A DNA stretch of 54,028 nucleotides. It comes from Phycisphaerales bacterium (GTDB taxonomy: Bacteria; Planctomycetota; Phycisphaerae; Phycisphaerales; UBA1924). The position numbers and the translations under genes are program-made. The notes beneath the pieces were generated by a model that was not told the DNA's origin, ran no database searches, and saw nothing but the letters and a program-made list of their open reading frames with translations. Of the stretch, positions 7,909 to 18,027 are shown one piece after another. How positions within the stretch are numbered: position 1 is the first letter of the stretch; each line of letters begins with the position of its first letter. The stretch is from assembly GCA_019750095.1 (NCBI GenBank), contig JAIEOW010000051.1, positions 1 to 54,028 of the forward strand, in the 5' to 3' direction.

Positions 7909-8634
7909 CTAGATCGGTCGGCGTTCCTGGATCGCGTCGGCCAATACCGCCTTGGAGGCGTATTCCAACTGCGAGCCCGTCGGCAGGCCCCGGGCCAGCC
8001 GGGTCATCCGCACGCCGGCGTTCTGAAGGGCGTCGGCGAGGAAGAGCCCGGTGCCGTCGCCCTCCAGTGTCGGATTCAGGGCGAGGATCACTTCCCGGAT
8101 TGGCACGCCCCCGGCGTTGGCCGAGGGGGTGTTGATGCGGTGCAGAAGGTCGTGGATTGTCAAATCGCCGGGATTCACCCCCTCCAGCGGAGCGATGCGG
8201 CCCATGAGGACGTGATAGATGCCCTTGAACGCGCCGGTCTGTTCCAGCGAGATCAGGTCTTTGGGCTGCTCCACCACCATCACCTGCGAGCGATCGCGGC
8301 GATCGTCGGTGCAGACGCTGCACAAGTTGAGCGCGGGATCGTCGGCGAGGTTGTAGCAGACGGCACAATGCCGCACGCGCTGTTTGACGTCGGTGATGGC
8401 GCGAGCCAGAGCCAGCGCGTCGTTCTTGGCGGCTTTGAGCAGATAGAACGCCAGCCGCTCGGCGGACCTTCGCCCGATGCCGGGGAGTTTGGCGAGTTCG
8501 TCGATCAGGCGCGTGACGCTCTCGGGATACGCCGAGGCCGGGCCGGTGGGCTTGGACGATGGCGAGCCGATCGAACGTGCCGCGGGAGAGGCGGGCGTGG
8601 GCGTGGCTGGGCTCGGTTCGTCGGGCGTCGGCAT
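7909..8634 (-). CDS. recR: Recombination mediator RecR
   Basis: About 241-residue zinc-finger/Toprim protein that acts with RecF/RecO to load RecA at gaps. The HhH segment reads LIDELAKLPGIGRRSAERLA. The four-Cys zinc site is CAVCYNL...LCSVC, and the Toprim domain has MVVEQPKDL and later LALNPTLEGDGTGLFLADAL. An unusual Ser/Pro/Ala-rich extension of about 40 residues precedes the HhH motif. An ATG at 8655 is also in frame; I prefer 8634 because it leaves space to the divergent gene at 8668. In many genomes recR follows dnaX, which is not seen here. Confidence 0.93.
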   Translation of the reverse strand: MPTPDEPSPATPTPASPAARSIGSPSSKPTGPASAYPESVTRLIDELAKLPGIGRRSAERLAFYLLKAAKNDALALARAITDVKQRVRHCAVCYNLADDPALNLCSVCTDDRRDRSQVMVVEQPKDLISLEQTGAFKGIYHVLMGRIAPLEGVNPGDLTIHDLLHRINTPSANAGGVPIREVILALNPTLEGDGTGLFLADALQNAGVRMTRLARGLPTGSQLEYASKAVLADAIQERRPI

Positions 8635-8667
8635 GAGCCGAATCCTATGGGCCAAGGCCTAAGATCG

Positions 8668-9327
8668 ATGCACGTGGACACGCCGGCGCAACGCAAATCT
8701 GCTCGTGGACTGATCCGCATCATTGTGATCGCGCTGATTGTGGTGGGCGCGGTGGTGGCGTATGTGCAGTTTGTGCATCCGAATCTGTTTCCGAAGAACT
8801 TTGGCGTGGTCGCCGAGGGGAAGCTGTATCGCTCGGGCAACCTGACGGCGATGGCGACACGATCGGTGATCCGCGAGCACCGGATCAAGACGATCGTTGA
8901 TCTGGGCGCGTATGACACGCGGCCTGAGCTGGAGATCGAAGCGCAACAGGTCGCCGACGAGATGAACGTAGAGCGCCGGGTCTTTCGCCTGTCTGGCGAT
9001 GGCACGGGCAACCCGAACGCGTACGTCGAGGCCCTGCGGATCATCACCGATCCGAGCAAACAGCCGGTACTGGTGCACTGTGCCGCGGGGTCGGAGCGCA
9101 CGGGTGTGTGCATCATGCTGTATCGCGAGCTGGTGGAGGGCAAGCCAGCGGGCTCGACGATGAACGAGACGCTGGAACACGGGCATGATCCGGAGGACAA
9201 CCGGAAGATGGCCCCGTATCTCGCGCAGTGGCGGGAGAAGATCGTCGCAGCGTTTCGCAGCGGGAAATCGATCGAGGGGCAGCCGGTGGCGGAAGTGGTG
9301 AGCCCGGCGAAGCGCGCGGGCAAGTAA
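8668..9327 (+). CDS. Membrane-anchored dual-specificity/tyrosine phosphatase-like protein
   Basis: 219-residue protein with one N-terminal transmembrane segment (LIRIIVIALIVVGAVVAYVQ), so the catalytic domain is probably periplasmic or extracellular. The domain starts FGVVAEGKLYRSGNL, contains IKTIVDLGAYDTRPE and carries the CX5R phosphatase signature VHCAAGSERTG, with Cys nucleophile and Arg intact. This resembles the bacterial DSP/PTP-like (PF03162-like) group. The start at 8668 is chosen because upstream in-frame sequence is antisense to recR. It is divergent from recR by 33 bp. The substrate is unknown. Confidence 0.82.
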   Translation: MHVDTPAQRKSARGLIRIIVIALIVVGAVVAYVQFVHPNLFPKNFGVVAEGKLYRSGNLTAMATRSVIREHRIKTIVDLGAYDTRPELEIEAQQVADEMNVERRVFRLSGDGTGNPNAYVEALRIITDPSKQPVLVHCAAGSERTGVCIMLYRELVEGKPAGSTMNETLEHGHDPEDNRKMAPYLAQWREKIVAAFRSGKSIEGQPVAEVVSPAKRAGK

Positions 9328-9335
9328 GGTGCCTT

Positions 9336-9414
9336 GGGTGGGACGCTGGTCCCCAGCGTCATGCTTTGATTTCTGTGCACCCAAGAAGACCCGCTCGGGA
9401 CGAGCGGGCCACCC
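9336..9414. repeat. Inverted pair of GGTGG-N8-TCC-N8' hairpins
   Basis: The plus-strand copy is GGGTGG (9336-9341), stem GACGCTGG, loop TCC, stem complement to 9360. The minus-strand copy has stem CCCGCTCG at 9390-9397, loop GGA, complement to 9408, then CCACCC to 9414. The two hairpins face each other across 29 bp in the gap between the convergent phosphatase and methyltransferase genes, where they could also end transcription. Confidence 0.75.
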
Positions 9415-9435
9415 TCAAGACAATCAAGACCGCGA

Positions 9436-10185
9436 TCAGGTGCGCTCGAAGATGCCGCGGAGGCGGCGTTGGGGGGGCTGGGCGGGTTGCTCGTCGTCGA
9501 GGAAGTCATCCATCGCTCGGCAGGGTTTGAGCCCGGCCGACTCAAAGACGCCTTGCATTTCTGACGGGCAGAGGGGCCAGGGCGGGCCGGTGCGCTCGTC
9601 GAGCATGTCTGTGCCATCGCGCCCGCGGGCGACGGCGACGAGCACGCCGCGGGGGCCGACCATCGAAGCCACGGCCGCCGCGGCCTGCTCGCGCAGGCCG
9701 GGATGCATGGATTGCAGCGTGTACACCTCGGCGACCAGTTCAAAGCGGTGGCGGAAGCGCGAGGGCAGTGCGAGCAGGTCGGCGACGCAGAACGCTGACG
9801 AGTGGGCGGGGAAGCGGCGACGTGCCCATTCGATGGCGGTGGGCGAGACGTCAAACCCGATGGCGTCGTAGCCGCGGTTGATGAGTTCGATCACGTCATC
9901 GCCAAGGCCGCAGCCGACGACCACGGCACGGCTGCCCGGACGCACGCGGGCCGGTGCCTCGGCGTTCAGCCACGAGACGAGCGCGGGGTTGGCCTTGCCG
10001 TCGGCCCAGCGGACAGAGTTCATGTCGCCGCCGGCGGAGCGATAGACCATGTCGTGCCAGGCGGGGCAGCCGGGGGTGATGGGCTGGGTGTCGATGGCCG
10101 AGCTGCCGACAAAGGGCTTCGGCGGATCGAGGAGGGCTGTGGGATTGACGAGCGAGAACGCGGAGTCTGACTGAGAACCGTCCAT
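9436..10185 (-). CDS. Class I SAM-dependent methyltransferase (thiopurine-methyltransferase-like)
   Basis: About 249 residues. Motif I is AVVVGCGLGDDVIEL, followed by YDAIGFDVSPTAIEWARRRF with an acidic residue after beta-2, and ELVAEVYTLQSM, a typical Rossmann methyltransferase layout. The N-terminal segment with ITPGCPAWHDMVYRS and the C-terminal WPLCPSEMQGVFESAGL resemble the thiopurine-methyltransferase/small-molecule group. The ATG at 10185 gives MDGSQ; an in-frame ATG at 10227 would add 14 basic residues. The substrate cannot be deduced. It is convergent with the phosphatase gene. Confidence 0.75.
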   Translation of the reverse strand: MDGSQSDSAFSLVNPTALLDPPKPFVGSSAIDTQPITPGCPAWHDMVYRSAGGDMNSVRWADGKANPALVSWLNAEAPARVRPGSRAVVVGCGLGDDVIELINRGYDAIGFDVSPTAIEWARRRFPAHSSAFCVADLLALPSRFRHRFELVAEVYTLQSMHPGLREQAAAAVASMVGPRGVLVAVARGRDGTDMLDERTGPPWPLCPSEMQGVFESAGLKPCRAMDDFLDDEQPAQPPQRRLRGIFERT

Positions 10186-10599
10186 AGCACGGCCGTCCTT
10201 TCCAAGCCGGGGCTTTGAGCGTTGCAACGCGACGCCGAGCCCAGACCCAATGCGATCGGATCATCCAATGATCGCGACCAAGACCGGCACACACCGACGA
10301 ACCGACCCACCCACCGAAAGAGGACTGTTATGCCGTGCGGCGTATGCCGACGGCGGAAGATCTCGCGTTTCGAGCGTTCGGACTGGGGAAGTATAACACA
10401 AGACGGGACTTTGCGAGGTATCGGGCAGCGGGAGGGGGCAGTTGGTGAGATTGTGAGGTTTGAGGGCAGTTGGAATGGGGGGTGATCCCCCGTGTGGGGT
10501 AGGGCTGGGGGGTGAAGACACGGCCCTGAGCATGTTTTCTCCTTGCAAGCCTGCTCGAAGTGCGTTATTCTGGACAAAGAGGGCGGTTTGGAGGTGGCC
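10186..10599. other. 414-bp divergent intergenic region
   Basis: No credible gene is seen. It holds TATAAC on the plus strand (10392-10397) overlapping TATACT on the minus strand, which could be -10 elements for the two divergent genes. A GGGGG-TGAT-CCCCC hairpin lies at 10478-10491, and the surrounding sequence is G-rich. Promoter calls are weak. Confidence 0.3.
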
Positions 10600-11673
10600 A
10601 TGCGGCGGGGCAGATTTGGTCAAGCCAGAGTGGTTCGGTGGAGCAAGACGGGGTTGCCTGCGCGCATCGGCTTCACGCTCATCGAGTTGCTTGTTGTCAT
10701 TGCGGTCATCGCGGTGCTGGTGGGCATCCTGCTGCCGGCTATAGGCAAGGCGCGGCGGGCGGCGCAGCTTGCCGTGAATCTGAGCAATCTCAAGCAGTGT
10801 GCCGGGATGCAGGTGGCGTACTCCAACGACCACAAGGAGTCGTTTGTCAATCCGTTTGATGCGAAGCTGCAAAGCTCTGGGATTGCGGCGTGGTATGACG
10901 TCCTCGCGGAGCGGTCATTGAATGGGGGGCCGGTGTGGATATATGGGTACGGCCAAGATCCATACACCACCCAACTCTTTGCACTGACATGGGGAGCGCT
11001 CGCTCACCAATACCTGAGTTCGTCGGGTGCGACAGGAACGGATGTGCTCTTCGATCCCGCCGACCGGCGACCGATCGAGCGCTTCCGCAACACACGCGGC
11101 GATTCGATTCTGTACGACATGTCCTATTGGGCCTCGCCGACCTTGTGGCTCGGGTCTGAACTCTACAAAACTGCGGTACGAACGCCGATCTTGCTCAATC
11201 AGCCAAAGGTGCTGCGACGGAACCGATTCTCCGACGTGATCAGCCCGCAGGCCAAGGTCATGATCTTTCAGCGTTTTGACACAACGCGCAGAGACCGGCC
11301 TTCGAGCTTAGGCGAACGCGAATCCTACTTCCCGATGTTCAACAACCCGGAAGCTACCACGAACTTCGCTACGGTGGATGGGAGCGTGTCGAGCATTAAG
11401 CTGAAGATATTGCACGACTTGACCAACCCATCGATCACGCCTGACCCCAAAGTGCGGGCGACGTACGAGCCATCTGGCGATTTTGAAATTCCTGATACTG
11501 TCTTACAGTTTGGACTGACCGGCCCGTCCCTTTCGATCAAGCCTTCAATCTGGTCAGATGGGATCGAGAACGGTGATGGTTCTCGATCAGACTCGCCGAC
11601 ATCGTTCAACAAGTACAGAGCGTTCTTTTGGGCGACGAGAAACGGGATTCTCGGCAAGGACATTCCGCGCTGA
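10600..11673 (+). CDS. Type II secretion/pilin-like protein with prepilin N-methylation signal
   Basis: 357-residue pseudopilin-like protein. A basic leader of 24 residues ends ...LPARIG and is followed by FTLIELLVVIAVIAVLVGIL. Prepilin peptidase would cut after Gly24 and methylate Phe25, and Glu29 is the conserved +5 residue. The rest is a large planctomycete-type globular domain with NLKQCAGMQVAYSNDHKE and DVLFDPADRRP. The start at 10600 is preceded by GGAGGT at good spacing; an upstream ATG at 10543 lacks this. The C terminus AFFWATRNGILGKDIPR is nearly repeated by a second gene at the right edge of the window. A secreted protein gene follows 53 bp downstream, suggesting a small operon. 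Confidence 0.88.
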   Translation: MRRGRFGQARVVRWSKTGLPARIGFTLIELLVVIAVIAVLVGILLPAIGKARRAAQLAVNLSNLKQCAGMQVAYSNDHKESFVNPFDAKLQSSGIAAWYDVLAERSLNGGPVWIYGYGQDPYTTQLFALTWGALAHQYLSSSGATGTDVLFDPADRRPIERFRNTRGDSILYDMSYWASPTLWLGSELYKTAVRTPILLNQPKVLRRNRFSDVISPQAKVMIFQRFDTTRRDRPSSLGERESYFPMFNNPEATTNFATVDGSVSSIKLKILHDLTNPSITPDPKVRATYEPSGDFEIPDTVLQFGLTGPSLSIKPSIWSDGIENGDGSRSDSPTSFNKYRAFFWATRNGILGKDIPR

Positions 11674-11726
11674 GCATCGTTCACTCAGCACGCTCGGAAC
11701 ATATTTCACGTAGAGGAGAGATTGGC

Positions 11727-12461
11727 ATGCGGTATCGGAGCATCGTCGTCGCAGGAGTTCTCGGACTCTTTGCGGGTCATCAATCAACACTGGCACAGAC
11801 AGAACCACCAATTAAGTTCTGGGTGCAGACACCGCTGGATGGCTCGACAGATCTTGCCGCGTTGGTCACATGTGCCAATGGCGATCCGAGGTTTCGGCCG
11901 ATTGTGCGGATGCAGACGCGTACCGGCGGCATGGGCGGCGGAGCAAACTGGGGTGTGCTTACTGCGCAGAAGGCACTTGGATACAACCAGGCGTTGATCA
12001 ACGCAAACCTCCCGCCCGTGGCCAACAATGCCTTGGCGATCATGCTCGTTGGGTATGGCGCGGGTCGGCGAGGGCTGCCGGTCGATCCTGGTGCCTTTTC
12101 AGATGGCTTCAACGATCTTCCGTTCTGGCAGGACGCGCCATATCTCGCCAAACCCGCAGGATGGGTCACGCAGGCGGATATCGGAACTGGTCAGCCGAAC
12201 GATTGGATCCTCTCAGCCACCGAGTTCTGGAAGACGCCGTGGTTTGAGCAAGGCCCGAAAGAACTCTCGAACTGGCTTGGAGACTTTGCCACGGCGTATA
12301 CGGCCACGATTCAGAATGCACAACTCCCCAACCAAGCCGCGTTTCAGCCCGCCCGGCTGATCTTTGATTTTGAGAGCACGAACGCAGCCGTGGCATCTTG
12401 GATCGATGGACCAAACACTGGGCTCAATGCCCTTCTTGCTCCCGGTTTCGGACAACCCTAA
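11727..12461 (+). CDS. Secreted protein, N-terminal part (reading frame broken by TAA at 12459)
   Basis: 244 codons with a signal peptide (MRYRSIVVAGVLGLFAG...TLAQ) and then an extracellular-type region rich in Asn, Trp and Pro (FWVQTPLDGSTDLAALVTC). A GAGGAGA Shine-Dalgarno precedes the ATG. The frame ends at TAA (12459-12461), but the same frame continues immediately afterwards for 592 more sense codons to 14237, with no shift and no new ribosome binding site. The two pieces therefore look like one gene of about 836 codons with a point nonsense mutation, or a base-call error in the T at 12459. The family is not recognised. It follows the prepilin gene. Confidence 0.7.
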   Translation: MRYRSIVVAGVLGLFAGHQSTLAQTEPPIKFWVQTPLDGSTDLAALVTCANGDPRFRPIVRMQTRTGGMGGGANWGVLTAQKALGYNQALINANLPPVANNALAIMLVGYGAGRRGLPVDPGAFSDGFNDLPFWQDAPYLAKPAGWVTQADIGTGQPNDWILSATEFWKTPWFEQGPKELSNWLGDFATAYTATIQNAQLPNQAAFQPARLIFDFESTNAAVASWIDGPNTGLNALLAPGFGQP

Positions 12462-12476
12462 GCGGATCCACGCCGT

Positions 12477-14237
12477 TTGTCTCTCCCCGTCCGTGGCGTT
12501 CCCGATGGCGGGATGTTCGATCCCAATGGACCGTGGGACATGAACGCCGGGGCGACGCTCGGCATTCCGGACCGCATTGGGTCATTTCTTGATCTTCGAA
12601 GTGATTGCATCGACTGCTCGTTCAACAACCTTCGGCGCTGGGAGTGGTTCAACAGTGTGATGACCCAGACTCAGAACGCCGCGTTCGCCCGGTCGGTGGT
12701 GAGGGACTTCGGCTCTGGGGCGGCGATCTCGAAGTTCACGCTGAGTGGGGACACCCCGGCTTGGACGAACTTCAGTTGGCAGACGTCGGACCATGTCGAG
12801 CTCGATGACTTTCCGCCGTATCGGTGGAACGGCGATGTTGTTCGGCGCTTTTCAGAACGCGACTTCCCTGACAACGCCACCAACATCCTGACCTTCTCGT
12901 ATCACAACTACGCCGACTTCAACGCGCCGGTTTCATATGGCCACGGCACGACCTTCGTGCCCGCGCTGGCCCCGGGACAGAGCAAGAGTGACTACGTGTT
13001 GCAGTTTGCCCGTGAGGCGTTTGAAAGTGTGCTGCTGAGCGAAGAGCCGCACGCGACGCCCAATGGGATGACAGGTGAAGGTCGGGTGTCGTTCTACATC
13101 ACGCCTTGGGTTGCGGCGATCAATCTGGTGATGGTGAATGCTGACCACCATCGCAAGCTGCTTGCGCTCGCCAGGGCGAAGAACTGCCGTGAGTTCAACC
13201 TGTTCATGCCGGTGGAGGCCTCGACCCCCGCACGCTGTGCCCAGAATCTTGCGAAGTATCGGCGAATCATCGATCAGGTGTGGGGCATCGGACTGGCGAC
13301 TGGCCAGACGCTGACAGGCGTGGTGACCACAGGCACGCCCGTGGCGACGCCTACGCTGAGCGATTCGATCGATCCAAGTTTGGATAATCTAGAAGTTGGC
13401 GACGCGAAGCCGCTGAGTGTCGAAAGCGTTCCTTCGGGCCAAGTCTTGCTTCCCTATCAGAACATGGTTCGACTGGCTCCGAGGTTTGAGATTCGCCCGG
13501 CGTTTATCGGCGCGGGGGTATGGGGCATGGAGTCGGTGCGGACCTCACCGCTGGTGCGCGTGAACCTGGAGGTGAACATCCGGTCGATTAATCCGCCAGC
13601 GTCGTTCCCGCTCCGGGGCACGCCGGAGTACTGGGATCTCATCAACATGTTCAGCACCAGCGTCCAGATCAAGCGGATCACGGCGTTTGGTTCCTCGTAC
13701 GTCCCCGTGCCCATGCAGATTGTCGGAGCAGAGCCCGGGTACAGCCCGGCCTACGGCTTTCGCTACATCTTGACCGGCCAGATCTCCAACAAGAACGGCA
13801 GCTTGTTCACGCCTGGGTTTATCAATCCGCTCAATCCGGCCAAGTGCGACCTGCTGGTCGAGTTTGGCGGACCCGTTCCGTTCACGGCTCATGTGGACAT
13901 GCTGCAGGTGATCGGTGCCGATGCCGACAACCTGGACTATGACTGGAACCACGACGGATCGCAGAACGGCGGCGACCTGCTGCCGTTTGCAGAGGACTTC
14001 TGGCGAGTTCGCAACGGTTCACTGGCTGCCGAGAGCACCGGCAAAGAACACTCTGCATTCGACATGAACAACGACGGATTCCTCTCCCCTTCGGACCTGT
14101 GCGCGTTCTACACCCTCATCAAGGGCGTGGGTACGGTGACGGAACAGGACTGCCTGGCATTCGCGGCCATGCTTCAGCAGCGAGGCGTGTTGTGTGATCT
14201 GGGAAGCCCGCCGTGCACGACCGGGCCGACGGATTGA
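12477..14237 (+). CDS. Secreted protein, C-terminal part with dockerin-like EF-hand repeats
   Basis: Continuation of the preceding frame after the in-frame TAA. If translated alone it would start at TTG 12477 or ATG 12513, neither with a Shine-Dalgarno, and it would lack a signal peptide. The large central region is of unknown fold (FLDLRSDCIDCSFNNLRRWE, GMTGEGRVSFYITPWVAAIN). The C terminus has two calcium-loop-like repeats typical of planctomycete dockerin-type domains, DYDWNHDGSQNGGDLLPFAE and FDMNNDGFLSPSDLCAFYTL. A Cys-containing tail (VLCDLGSPPC) ends the protein. Such domains usually mark cell-surface or secreted proteins. Whether the piece is expressed depends on readthrough or on the stop being an error. 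Confidence 0.65.
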   Translation: MSLPVRGVPDGGMFDPNGPWDMNAGATLGIPDRIGSFLDLRSDCIDCSFNNLRRWEWFNSVMTQTQNAAFARSVVRDFGSGAAISKFTLSGDTPAWTNFSWQTSDHVELDDFPPYRWNGDVVRRFSERDFPDNATNILTFSYHNYADFNAPVSYGHGTTFVPALAPGQSKSDYVLQFAREAFESVLLSEEPHATPNGMTGEGRVSFYITPWVAAINLVMVNADHHRKLLALARAKNCREFNLFMPVEASTPARCAQNLAKYRRIIDQVWGIGLATGQTLTGVVTTGTPVATPTLSDSIDPSLDNLEVGDAKPLSVESVPSGQVLLPYQNMVRLAPRFEIRPAFIGAGVWGMESVRTSPLVRVNLEVNIRSINPPASFPLRGTPEYWDLINMFSTSVQIKRITAFGSSYVPVPMQIVGAEPGYSPAYGFRYILTGQISNKNGSLFTPGFINPLNPAKCDLLVEFGGPVPFTAHVDMLQVIGADADNLDYDWNHDGSQNGGDLLPFAEDFWRVRNGSLAAESTGKEHSAFDMNNDGFLSPSDLCAFYTLIKGVGTVTEQDCLAFAAMLQQRGVLCDLGSPPCTTGPTD

Positions 14238-14317
14238 TTGGTTGAAGAACGGCGGCTGAAATCTCGGGGGCGATGCGTTGTGCATCGCCCCCGGCGGGCG
14301 TGTATCCTCCCTGCACC

Positions 14318-15742
14318 ATGGCATCCGTCGTCTTCTACTTCCAGGTCCACCAGCCGTTCCGCCTCAAACGCTACACGGTGTTTGACAACTCGCACTTTTA
14401 CTTTGACACCGAGAAGAACGGGCAGATCTGCCGCAAGGTGGCGGACAAGTGCTATCGCCCGGCGACGCAGCTCATTCTGGACATGGTGAAGGCCCACAAG
14501 GGGAACTTCCGGGTGTCGTACGCGCTCACGGGCGTGGTGCTGGATCAGATGGCCGAGTTTTGCCCGGATGTGCTGGACATCTTCAAGCGGCTGGCCGACA
14601 GCGGGTGCTGCGAGTTTCTGGGGGAGACGTACTACCACTCGCTGAGCTTTCTGTACTCGCGGCAGGAGTTCACCGAGCAGGTGAACGCGCACACGAAGAA
14701 GATTCAGGAGCTCTTTGGGCAGACGCCCAAGGTCTTCCGGAATACCGAACTGATCTACAACAACGACCTTGGGCACTTTCTGAACCAGATGACGGTGGAT
14801 GAGGGTGGCCCGCTGGTCCCCAGCGGGGCGGCTTCGGGGGCGGGAAGGGCAGGAAGCAAAGGCAACTCGCTCGGGACGAGCGAGCCACCCAAGGCAAACT
14901 CGCTCGGGACGAGCGAGCCACCCAAGGCACAAGGCAAGAAGCGGTGGATGGGCGGGATCTGCGAGGGGGTGGATCACATTCTGGGGTTCCGGTCGCCGAA
15001 CTATCTGTATCGCCCGCCGCACACGGGGGATGGGCCGACGGGCAAGCCGTTCTGCATGATGCTGAAGAACTATCGGCTGAGCGATGACATCGCGTTCCGG
15101 TTCAGCAATCGCGGGTGGGCGGAGTGGCCGCTGAGCGCGGAGAAGTTTGCCGGGTGGGTGAACCAGATCAACGGCGACGGCACGCTGTGCAACCTGTTCA
15201 TGGACTATGAAACCTTCGGCGAGCACCAGTGGGCCGACACGGGGATCTTTGAGTTTCTGCGGGCGATGCCGGGCAAGATCTTTGACGTGAACCCGGGGCA
15301 GAACCATTTCAATACGCCGAGCGAGGCGATTGAGCGGTTTGATCCGGTGGGCGTGTACGACGTGCCGCACATGATCTCATGGGCCGACACCGAGCGCGAC
15401 CTGACGGCGTGGCTGGGCAACGCGATGCAGAGCAACGCGCTGCTGGAGACGTACAAGCTGGAGAAGCCGATCAAGGAGCGGTACGGAGCCGCCCTGGCGG
15501 CGGTGAAGGGCGACGCGAACGACGCGATGAAGCAGCGCGAGCTGGACGAGGCGGGGTATCTGCTGGCCGACTGGCGGAAGCTGACGACGAGCGATCACTT
15601 TTACTACATGTGCACGAAGTATTGGTCAGACGGCGACGTGCACAAGTACTTTTCGCCGTACGACTCGCCGTATGACAGCTACATCAACTTCATGAATGTG
15701 CTGGACAATGTGCGGTCGAGGGCGAGTGGGGTGACGGTGTAG
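14318..15742 (+). CDS. Glycoside hydrolase family 57 (alpha-amylase type)
   Basis: 474-residue cytoplasmic enzyme acting on alpha-glucans. GH57 motifs are visible in order: HQPFRLKRY near residue 11, GETYYHS near 102, FRNTELIYNND with the presumed nucleophile Glu144, and LFMDYETFGEHQW (about 290) with the presumed acid/base Asp. The start is the ATG at 14318, giving MASVVFYFQVHQP. Residues about 159-209 are an odd Gly/Ser/Pro/Lys-rich insert (GGPLVPSG..., then SLGTSEPPKAN twice) encoded by three hairpin repeats; family members normally run from FLNQM straight to the MGGICEGVDHILG segment. The insert is in frame, so the enzyme may remain active with a surface loop. Substrate is likely glycogen or maltodextrin. 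Confidence 0.88.
   Translation: MASVVFYFQVHQPFRLKRYTVFDNSHFYFDTEKNGQICRKVADKCYRPATQLILDMVKAHKGNFRVSYALTGVVLDQMAEFCPDVLDIFKRLADSGCCEFLGETYYHSLSFLYSRQEFTEQVNAHTKKIQELFGQTPKVFRNTELIYNNDLGHFLNQMTVDEGGPLVPSGAASGAGRAGSKGNSLGTSEPPKANSLGTSEPPKAQGKKRWMGGICEGVDHILGFRSPNYLYRPPHTGDGPTGKPFCMMLKNYRLSDDIAFRFSNRGWAEWPLSAEKFAGWVNQINGDGTLCNLFMDYETFGEHQWADTGIFEFLRAMPGKIFDVNPGQNHFNTPSEAIERFDPVGVYDVPHMISWADTERDLTAWLGNAMQSNALLETYKLEKPIKERYGAALAAVKGDANDAMKQRELDEAGYLLADWRKLTTSDHFYYMCTKYWSDGDVHKYFSPYDSPYDSYINFMNVLDNVRSRASGVTV
14803..14923. repeat. Three GGTGG-N8-TCC-N8' hairpins inside the GH57 gene
   Basis: Copy 1 (plus strand): GGGTGG, stem CCCGCTGG (14809-14816), TCC, complement to 14827. Copies 2 and 3 (minus strand): stem CTCGCTCG at 14866-14873 and 14899-14906, GGA, complement, then CCACCC. 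They form a direct 33-bp tandem. All three are translated in frame as part of the amylase. Confidence 0.8.
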
Positions 15743-15800
15743 GGCCGGCGAAGACAGACTGAAGCAGACCGGCTGCGGCGAGCCGCCGTCGGTGGCACGA

Positions 15801-16886
<1,086 letters not shown>

Positions 16887-16930
16887 ACCCCATGGTATCG
16901 GCTTCTCCGCTCCAGGTTGCTCGGGCAATT

Positions 16931-17953
16931 TCAGGGGTTTCGTGCGCCGGTCGCCCGTGGATCGGATGCCGAGCCATGTGCCAAGTCGCCCGGGGACTCG
17001 ACGGCCAGGCGTCCGGGGCGTTTCACGTTCCTGGCCAACCCGACGCGCTCCATCAGCAGGATGGTCCAGTAGGTCACGTCCAACTCGAACCACCGGTGGC
17101 CATGAGCGGCGGAACACTGGTCCGCGTGGTGGTTGTTGTGCCAGCCCTCGCCATTGGAGATGAGGGCGACGAACCAGTTGTTTCGGCTGTTCTCGCCGGT
17201 ATCGAGATGCGTCTGATAGCCGAAGAGATGGCTGAGCGAGTTCACGCTCCAAGTGATGTGCCAGACGAGCACGGTGCGGACGATGACGCCCCAGAGCACG
17301 ACGCTGAGTGAAAATCGGCCCGCTTCGAGCCAGTTCAGGCCGAGCGAGCCCGCGGACAAAGCATCTGATGACCGCGTGATGACGAGCCCGATGATGAACG
17401 CGACGACGGCGAACGCCGCGGCGTGCAGCAGGTAGATCCAGAACCAGTTGAGCCGGCGTTCGAGCTTGAGGTAGAACGGCTGGGAAACGAGATCGCGGGC
17501 ATAACGCTGCAGAACGTGGTAGGAATCGGTCTCGCGATTCTCGACCATCAGCCAGCCGACGTGGCCCCAGAGGAAGGCGACCAGCGGGCTGTGCGGGTCG
17601 GGCTGTTCATCGGATTGCTGGTGGTGCTTGCGATGGATGGCGACCCAGCGGGCCGGGCCTTCTTGCAGGCAGCAGACGCCGAGAATGGCCACGCACCGCT
17701 CGACCCATCGCGGGCAGGTGAAGCTGCGATGGGTGAGGAGGCGGTGAAAGCCGAGGTTGATGCCGAGAGTGCCGAAGACGTAGAGCCCGAGCACGCAGAG
17801 CACGACGCCGGTCCAACTGAAGAGCGCGGGCCAGAAGGCCAGGAGCGCGAGGAGGTGGATCAGCACGATGCTGATGGTATAGGCCCACCGCGGCCGAAGG
17901 CCTGACACGGCGTCGGGGCGCGCAAGGCGCTCCGGCGCACGCGCCGGGCCCAA
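16931..17953 (-). CDS. Membrane fatty-acid desaturase (acyl-CoA/acyl-lipid delta-9 type)
   Basis: About 340 residues. It is a di-iron membrane desaturase introducing a double bond in acyl chains. All three His boxes are present: HRLLTH, HRKHH and HNNHH, in the context WHNNHHADQ. Four membrane segments lie at about 25-45, 50-70, 175-200 and 215-235. The frame opens with a TTG at 17953; a GTG at 17908 (giving MSGLRPRWAYTIS) is an equally plausible start. Desaturase and MoxR genes are tail-to-head on the same strand 44 bp apart. Membrane-fluidity control is likely; the RRM cold-shock-type gene next door fits that context. Confidence 0.9.
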   Translation of the reverse strand: MGPARAPERLARPDAVSGLRPRWAYTISIVLIHLLALLAFWPALFSWTGVVLCVLGLYVFGTLGINLGFHRLLTHRSFTCPRWVERCVAILGVCCLQEGPARWVAIHRKHHQQSDEQPDPHSPLVAFLWGHVGWLMVENRETDSYHVLQRYARDLVSQPFYLKLERRLNWFWIYLLHAAAFAVVAFIIGLVITRSSDALSAGSLGLNWLEAGRFSLSVVLWGVIVRTVLVWHITWSVNSLSHLFGYQTHLDTGENSRNNWFVALISNGEGWHNNHHADQCSAAHGHRWFELDVTYWTILLMERVGLARNVKRPGRLAVESPGDLAHGSASDPRATGARNP

Positions 17954-18027
17954 GGCCGGATTGGCGTTATCGTGGCTCGGGATGTGAACCTCCGTGGCGC
18001 TCGCGGGGACCGCTGAGCGTGGTGAGA

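Noticed and set aside
7870..8667. N-terminal extension of the phosphatase frame
   Set aside because: It is antisense to recR; the membrane anchor starts right after 8668.
14860..14930. Two 33-bp direct repeats as a CRISPR seed
   Set aside because: Only two units with no unique spacers; they are hairpin repeats within a coding sequence.
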